Below, in pieces: positions 13,078 to 16,632 of a stretch of 16,632 nt of DNA. This DNA is from CALHVX01 sp964640725 (lineage in GTDB: Bacteria > Pseudomonadota > Gammaproteobacteria > Pseudomonadales > Azotimanducaceae). The notes under the pieces are model-generated. The model saw only the letters and a list, made by a program, of their open reading frames with translations. It did no database searches and was not told the DNA's origin. Position numbers and translations under genes: made by a program. Positions within the stretch are counted from its first letter, which is position 1. Every line of letters starts with the position of its first letter. Where the stretch lies: contig CAZXIJ010000052.1 of NCBI GenBank assembly GCA_964640725.1, positions 1 through 16,632 of the forward strand. Reading direction: 5' to 3'.

Positions 13078-14382
13078 ATGAGCGATTCAGAATCAGCAGC
13101 GGCAGGCGTTGGCCCCCAGGGGGCCGTCAGCCTGCGGGACGAGCACTCGGGCTTTGCCATGGCGCAAGCTCAGGAGGCGGCGCGCGAGCCCCGGGTATCG
13201 CTGCTGCTGCAGCTGCGCGACGAGCCCGGTGCGCTGCTCGAAGCGTTAAAAGTGTTCGCGGCGCAGGGCGTGAACCTGACGCAGATCGAATCGCGGCCCG
13301 CGCACGGCGACAGCTTCGACTTTTACGTGAACTGCGCGGGCGAGCGCGGGCACCCGGAAGTCGAGGGGGCGATCGCGGCGCTGCAGCAGCTTACGGACCG
13401 ACTGCTGATCCTCGATCATCGCGAAGTGCCCTGGTTCCCGCGTCATGTCTCCGAGCTGGACCGGGTCGCCGCGCACGTGCTCGATGCGGGGACCGATCTG
13501 ACTGCCGACCATCCCGGGTTCCACGATCAGGCGTACCGGGCACGGCGAGCCCTGATCGACCAGCTGGCCCGGGACTACCGGCACGGCGACCCGCTGCCCC
13601 TGGTGAGCTACACGGACGCGGAGCAGGATACCTGGCGCCAGGTCTACGAGCGGCTGCACGAACTGCACCAGCGTTATGCCTGTCGTGAATACCTGCATAT
13701 TGCGGACGAGCTGCGTCGCCATTGCGGATTCGGCGCCGAGGGCATTCCCCAGGTGCGCGTGGTCAGCGAGTACCTGCAGTCAGTCACAGGCTTCAGCCTG
13801 CGGCCCGTGGCCGGGCTGCTCAGCTCCCGGGATTTTCTGAATGCGCTGGCGTTTCGCGTATTTTTTTCCACGCAGTACATCCGGCATCACAGCAAGCCGC
13901 TGTACACGCCAGAGCCAGACATCTGCCATGAGCTGATCGGGCACGCGCCCATGTTCGCTGACCCGGCCTTTGCGGACTTTTCCCAGGATATCGGGCTTGC
14001 GAGCCTGGGCGCGAGCGATGCCGAGATCGAGCGCCTGGCGCGCTGCTACTGGCATTCCGTGGAGTTCGGGCTGGTGGAGGAAGAGGGCAGGCGCAAGGCC
14101 TATGGCGCCGGGTTGCTGTCCAGCTTTGGAGAGTTGGCCTACGCTTGCCAGCCATCGGACAGCCGCGAGGGCCCTGTATTGCGCCCCTGGGACCCGGTTG
14201 CGGCTGCTGCGCAGGACTACCCGATTACGGACTACCAGCCGATCTATTTTGTGGCTCAGTCCTTGCGCGCTGCGCAGGCGCAGATGCGCAGTTACTGTGA
14301 GGCCCGGCCGCGGCCGTTCCACGCCCGGCTCAATCCCGTCACCGGCAGCGTCTGGGTCGATCGTGCGGTTCGCCGCCAATAG
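13078..14382 (+). CDS. phhA: Phenylalanine 4-hydroxylase with N-terminal ACT regulatory domain (animal-type)
   Basis: 434 residues; most bacterial enzymes are about 260-300 residues and catalytic only. It converts Phe to Tyr with tetrahydropterin and O2. Residues 38-110 are an ACT domain with G51-A-L53 and IESRP (70-74), the motifs that bind allosteric Phe in mammalian PAH. The catalytic domain (about 118-425) has iron ligands H284 and H289 in HELIGH and E329 in CYWHSVEFGL, one residue off human numbering, and long stretches such as RPVAGLLSSRDF and KAYGAGLLSSFGEL. I383, where human PAH has Val379 and tyrosine hydroxylase has Asp, favours Phe. The protein ends soon after the catalytic core, lacking the tetramerisation helix. 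No pterin dehydratase gene is nearby. The start may be M1 or M28; neither has a good Shine-Dalgarno. Confidence 0.95.
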   Translation: MSDSESAAAGVGPQGAVSLRDEHSGFAMAQAQEAAREPRVSLLLQLRDEPGALLEALKVFAAQGVNLTQIESRPAHGDSFDFYVNCAGERGHPEVEGAIAALQQLTDRLLILDHREVPWFPRHVSELDRVAAHVLDAGTDLTADHPGFHDQAYRARRALIDQLARDYRHGDPLPLVSYTDAEQDTWRQVYERLHELHQRYACREYLHIADELRRHCGFGAEGIPQVRVVSEYLQSVTGFSLRPVAGLLSSRDFLNALAFRVFFSTQYIRHHSKPLYTPEPDICHELIGHAPMFADPAFADFSQDIGLASLGASDAEIERLARCYWHSVEFGLVEEEGRRKAYGAGLLSSFGELAYACQPSDSREGPVLRPWDPVAAAAQDYPITDYQPIYFVAQSLRAAQAQMRSYCEARPRPFHARLNPVTGSVWVDRAVRRQ

Positions 14383-14400
14383 GTGGCGGAAAAGACCACC
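14382..14400 (+). terminator. Weak hairpin after the PAH gene
   Basis: GGTGG (14382-14386) and CCACC (14396-14400) form a 5-bp stem around a 9-base loop, followed by ATTT. It overlaps the last base of the PAH stop. The stem is short and the T-run poor, so termination here would be weak. Confidence 0.22.
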
Positions 14401-14426
14401 ATTTCAGGTGAGATATCCCCTCTAAA

Positions 14427-14451
14427 ATATTGAATTTATTCGATATATAAA
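14427..14451 (+). promoter_or_regulatory. AT-rich palindromic promoter/operator region
   Basis: ATATTGAAT (14427-14435) and ATTCGATAT (14438-14446) are inverted arms with one mismatch around TT. TATAAA (14446-14451) beside them is a good -10 (5 of 6). The surrounding 14421-14455 is almost all A and T in a GC-rich genome. No convincing -35 is spaced 16-18 bases upstream. It probably drives the small membrane protein at 14519, whose AAGGAGG lies at 14502-14508, and may be bound by a dimeric regulator (inference). Confidence 0.42.
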
Positions 14452-14518
14452 CTCGGCATGATTCCTGCTGCGCTTCAGGTGCCCGCGGGTGCACCGCGTC
14501 GAAGGAGGCAGTGAAGCA

Positions 14519-14752
14519 ATGGCAGGACAAGGATCGGCTGGCAACGTCATCGCAGCGTTGGCGAGCCTCGTGGTTCCGGGACTGGGTCAATTGCTGCAGG
14601 GGCGGCTCCTGCGGGCTGCGTTTCAGTTTGTGCTCGCCGCGCTGCTCTGGCTGGTGCTGCTCGGCTGGCTCGTCCATCTCTGGAGCATCCTTGACGCGGC
14701 GCTGTTCGAACCGCCCTGGCGCTCGGACAGGGTGGTGTATCGTCATCGCTGA
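14519..14752 (+). CDS. Small TM2-like membrane protein
   Basis: 77 residues. ATG is preceded by AAGGAGG with 10 bases of spacing. AALASLVVPGLGQLLQGR (12-29) is a hydrophobic segment with the PGLGQLxxG turn typical of TM2-type and related small membrane proteins. A second hydrophobic run, about residues 32-58 (FQFVLAALLWLVLLGWLVHL and on), leads into WSILDAALF, the 'W-x-x-x-D-A' ending also seen in TM2-like families. The C-terminus is polar and positively charged. The two segments suggest a hairpin in the inner membrane. The role is unknown. It lies 21 bases upstream of the YciI-family gene and is probably co-transcribed with it from the AT-rich region upstream. Confidence 0.75.
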   Translation: MAGQGSAGNVIAALASLVVPGLGQLLQGRLLRAAFQFVLAALLWLVLLGWLVHLWSILDAALFEPPWRSDRVVYRHR

Positions 14753-14773
14753 GCGTATTCCCGGGAGTTTCTC

Positions 14774-15091
14774 ATGCAGACCTTTTTTGCCTTCTACTGC
14801 ATCGACGACCCCGCTCACGCCACCGAGCGTGACGCAAGGCTCGAAGACCATCTGGCGCACGTAGAGGCACACCTGGACGCCTACATGCTGGCCGGCCCTC
14901 TGAAGTCCGAAGACGGTGCAAGCGCCATCGGCTCTCTGTTCATCCTGCAGGCGCCAGACTTGGCCGCAGCGCAGCGTGTGATGGCGGCCGACCCCTACAT
15001 CGCAGGCAAGCTGTACGCCAGCGTTCGGGTGTCGCCTTTTGTCGGTGCTGTCGGACAGGCGGTGGGCGGCGCGGCCTGGAAAGCTGCCTGA
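14774..15091 (+). CDS. YciI-family protein
   Basis: 105 residues with GGGAG 6 bases before the ATG. The family (ferredoxin-like alpha/beta fold, dimeric) shows the expected R22-LEDHLAHVEAHL in the first helix, with H26 and H29 as candidate active-site residues, then MLAGPLKSEDG (38-48), GSLFILQAPDLAAAQRVMAADPY (53-75) with the conserved D73-P, and the closing strand YASVRVSPF (81-89). YciI proteins have been proposed as hydrolases or dehalogenase-like enzymes, but the reaction is not settled. Residues 91-105 are a Gly/Ala tail. It is a cytoplasmic protein, the second gene of a probable two-gene unit with the TM2-like gene, and is 54 bases from DUF1223. Confidence 0.87.
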   Translation: MQTFFAFYCIDDPAHATERDARLEDHLAHVEAHLDAYMLAGPLKSEDGASAIGSLFILQAPDLAAAQRVMAADPYIAGKLYASVRVSPFVGAVGQAVGGAAWKAA

Positions 15092-15145
15092 GGGAACATC
15101 CCGGTGACGCGGCAGTCACACAGGCAAACCCTGCAGTGAACCGTC

Positions 15146-16036
15146 ATGCGCCAACCGCTGAAACCTTGCCGCCGCCCCAACAAACTGACATGGCTTCGAT
15201 CCCGTTTGGGCAAAGGCCCGGGCAAGCCCGTGCTGGCGGGCATCCTGCTGGCTGGCATCGTGCAATGGCCGGCCGTCGCCCTTGCAGACACGCTGACACT
15301 GCAATCAAAGGTCGAGCAAACGCCGCTGCTCGAGCTCTACACTTCCGAAGGCTGTTCTTCCTGCCCGCCGGCGGATCGCTATCTGGCCTCTTTGGCGCAG
15401 ACCCCGGGGCTCTGGCAGGACGTCGTGCCCGTCGCTTTTCATGTCACCTACTGGAACTACCTCGGTTGGCAGGACCCGTTTGCCGCTGTCGCTTTCGACC
15501 GGCGTCAGCGTGCTCTGGCATCCCGGGAACACAGCGGCGTCTATACCCCGGGCGTGTTTCTTGCCGGGCGGGAGTGGCGCAACTGGCGCCGGGATCGGTC
15601 GCTTCCGCAGCGAACGGAGGCCGCTGGCGTGCTTTCGGCGCGCGTCAGCTGCGATCGCATCGAAGCTGAGTTTGCACCGGTCCCCGAGGGGCAAGGGCCT
15701 TCCGTGAAGGCAGGCCTGCCCAGCCATTTGGAAATTGCCTGGCTGACCCGCAATGCCAGCTCCCGGGTCCTGCGCGGCGAAAACCGTGGCCGGACCCTCT
15801 CTCACGGCTTTGTGGCCCGATCTCACCAACGGCTGGCTCTGGCGCGCGATGCAAGCGGTGAGGAGTACCGTGTCAGCGGGGCGACAGCCTGCGGGCAGCG
15901 TGCAGAGCCAGGCACAGGCGCGAACGCTTTGGCGGTGGCGATCTGGGTCAGCGATGCCGCTGGCCGGCCGCTCCAGGCGGTTGGCGGGGCCTGGCCGCCG
16001 GCGGCAACCGCAGCTGCAGCCGCTGAGGGTCCTTAA
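15146..16036 (+). CDS. DUF1223-family exported thioredoxin-like protein
   Basis: 296 residues. Residues 29-47 form a hydrophobic segment with the cleavage site A45-L-A47 before D48; the preceding 28 residues are basic, an unusually long n-region. A GTG at 15230 (residue 29) would shorten it but lacks positive charge. The mature protein starts with LLELYTSEGCSSCPPADRY (61-79), the hallmark of DUF1223, with C70 and C73 in a C-S-S-C-P motif of thioredoxin type. VPVAFHVTYWNYLGWQDPFA and SGVYTPGVFLAGREW are further family signatures. It probably acts in the periplasm, perhaps as a thiol oxidoreductase, but no reaction is established. No Shine-Dalgarno is evident; GTGAC/GTCAC in the upstream gap could form a small hairpin. 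Its TAA stop shares TTAA with the convergent MoaD-like gene. Confidence 0.86.
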   Translation: MRQPLKPCRRPNKLTWLRSRLGKGPGKPVLAGILLAGIVQWPAVALADTLTLQSKVEQTPLLELYTSEGCSSCPPADRYLASLAQTPGLWQDVVPVAFHVTYWNYLGWQDPFAAVAFDRRQRALASREHSGVYTPGVFLAGREWRNWRRDRSLPQRTEAAGVLSARVSCDRIEAEFAPVPEGQGPSVKAGLPSHLEIAWLTRNASSRVLRGENRGRTLSHGFVARSHQRLALARDASGEEYRVSGATACGQRAEPGTGANALAVAIWVSDAAGRPLQAVGGAWPPAATAAAAAEGP

Positions 16037-16275
16037 CCGCCTTCGATGCGCGGCAGGAAGGCCACTTCGCTGTCCGGCGCCAGCGCTTCAAGCATGGGTT
16101 CCTGATAGATCAGGCCATCGATTGCGATGGCGTAGCCGGCAGCTGCGGCGCCCAGGCCGGGGTGCCGCTCGTCCAGCTTGCGCAACAGTCCGCGATAGTC
16201 CTCGGCGGCGAGCTCAAGCTGACGTTCCTGGTTCGCCAGCTCAAGCAGCCCGTCGGCCAGGATGACGGTGGCCAG
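16033..16275 (-). CDS. MoaD/ThiS-like sulfur-carrier protein with a CTG start
   Basis: 80 residues if read from CTG at 16275. The C-terminus is VAFLPRIEGG: the family's double-Gly tail, which is thiocarboxylated to carry sulfur into molybdopterin, preceded by the usual 'E-V-A-F-L-P'. The rest fits a ubiquitin-like fold: first strand ATVILADGLLEL, helix RGLLRKLDERHPGL, then YAIAIDGLIY and LAPDSEVAFLP. No ATG, GTG or TTG exists in this frame between the upstream TGA (16278-16276) and residue 61, where an internal ATG falls inside the domain. MATV is a common start for the family, and CTG-GCC-ACC-GTC gives exactly that with one base changed. The gene directly abuts the molybdenum hydroxylase subunit stop (TGACTG), so coupling is likely. 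A non-functional start is the alternative. Confidence 0.72.
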   Translation of the reverse strand: MATVILADGLLELANQERQLELAAEDYRGLLRKLDERHPGLGAAAAGYAIAIDGLIYQEPMLEALAPDSEVAFLPRIEGG

Positions 16276-16632
16276 TCAGGCTTGCCCGTCGATGGCTTCG
16301 AGGAGCCGGGGCGGGGACAGCGGCAGGTCGGTGACGCGGAAGCCTACGGAACGGGAAACGGCGTTCGCGACTGCAGCCAGCGGCCCGACGATGCCGGTCT
16401 CGCCGACGCCTCGCACGCCGTAGGGATGTGTCGGGTTCGGTACCTCGACAATGGTCGCGTCGATCATCGGCAGGTCCGAGGCCACGGGAATGCGATAGTC
16501 CAGGAAGCCAGCGTTTTCCAGCACGCCTTCAGCGCTGTAGATGTATTCCTCGTTCAGGGCCCAGCCAATACCCTGGACAGCGCCGCCCTGAATCTGGCCT
16601 TCGACGTAGTCCGGATGAATCGCCTTGCCGGC
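16276..16632 (-). CDS. C-terminus of a xanthine dehydrogenase-family molybdopterin-binding subunit (partial)
   Basis: The last 118 codons plus stop are in the window; the gene enters from the right edge. Visible landmarks, in order: HPDYVEGQIQGGAVQGIGWA, in which the Gln-rich loop contacts the molybdopterin; LDYRIPVASDLP; and PYGVRGVGETGIVGPLAA. The Glu of GVGE (codon at 16399-16401) is the conserved active-site base of xanthine dehydrogenase/aldehyde oxidase enzymes. LPLSPPRLLEAI is the typical end. The enzyme hydroxylates heterocycles, aldehydes or related substrates using a Mo cofactor and partner FeS and flavin subunits not seen here. Its stop is immediately followed by the MoaD-like gene, which probably supplies sulfur for its cofactor (inference). 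Confidence 0.92.
   Translation of the reverse strand, partial: AGKAIHPDYVEGQIQGGAVQGIGWALNEEYIYSAEGVLENAGFLDYRIPVASDLPMIDATIVEVPNPTHPYGVRGVGETGIVGPLAAVANAVSRSVGFRVTDLPLSPPRLLEAIDGQA

Noticed and set aside
13078..14382. Tyrosine or tryptophan hydroxylase
   Set aside because: I383 is at the position where human PAH has Val379 and tyrosine hydroxylase has Asp, and the ACT motifs are those of PAH.
16033..16632. Fusion or programmed frameshift joining the molybdenum subunit to the MoaD-like protein
   Set aside because: Both are in the same frame separated by a TGA; the large subunit ends at its usual C-terminus, so independent initiation is simpler than readthrough.
1..16632. CRISPR array, insertion sequence, riboswitch or origin
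   Set aside because: No regularly spaced repeats, transposase genes, terminal inverted repeats or recognisable riboswitch cores were seen on reading both strands.

Overview
This window reads as a compact, GC-rich (about two thirds G+C by eye) chromosomal segment of a gammaproteobacterium. The tRNA-Glu, the DUF3080 lipoprotein next to a DUF815-type ATPase, strong GC preference at third codon positions and ordinary Shine-Dalgarno sequences support that; the genus cannot be told. Genes are tightly packed, no stretch over 300 bases lacks a gene, and I see no insertion sequence, phage gene or CRISPR array.

Left part (1-5800): catabolic and lipid-type enzymes. An MFS-type transporter start (minus, cut by the window edge) lies 12 bases behind a secreted beta-lactamase-fold esterase. 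Divergent from these is a crotonase-fold enoyl-CoA hydratase/isomerase, which converges on a VOC (glyoxalase-fold) protein. The VOC gene is divergent from a Tat-exported alpha/beta hydrolase across a perfect 10-bp-arm inverted repeat. The hydrolase keeps its nucleophile but appears to have lost its catalytic His, and it carries a sharply AT-rich 70-bp patch. A second crotonase and a SIMPL-domain protein follow as a minus-strand pair, then a small unknown gene.

Middle (5800-10900): a NUDT19-like Nudix hydrolase is divergent from a plus-strand run of GNAT acetyltransferase, DUF503, DUF3080 lipoprotein and DUF815 P-loop ATPase, with gaps of 2, 3 and 49 bases. A tRNA-Glu(UUC) gene follows; its promoter starts inside the ATPase stop codon. 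A membrane-anchored HSL-family esterase lies on the minus strand.

Right part (10900-16632): two ArsA/Get3-type ATPases overlap by 4 bases (GTGA). The first has the signature Lys of deviant Walker A motifs and the second lacks it, as expected for an asymmetric heterodimer like mycobacterial Rv3679/Rv3680. A 15-residue upstream ORF may couple to the first gene through the same GTGA overlap. Next, 42 bases on, is a phenylalanine 4-hydroxylase with an animal-style ACT regulatory domain containing the GAL and IESRP Phe-binding motifs, which most bacterial enzymes lack. After an AT-rich, palindromic intergenic region come a small TM2-like membrane protein, a YciI-family protein and a DUF1223 thioredoxin-like exported protein. 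On the minus strand at the right edge is the C-terminus of a xanthine-dehydrogenase-family molybdenum subunit, followed directly by a MoaD-like sulfur carrier with no ATG, GTG or TTG start; CTG is the only sensible initiation codon.

The most interesting points are the ArsA pair with its leader ORF and PAH neighbour, the ACT-containing PAH, the CTG-start MoaD-like gene, the AT-rich patch and eroded catalytic site of the hydrolase, and the divergent operator.
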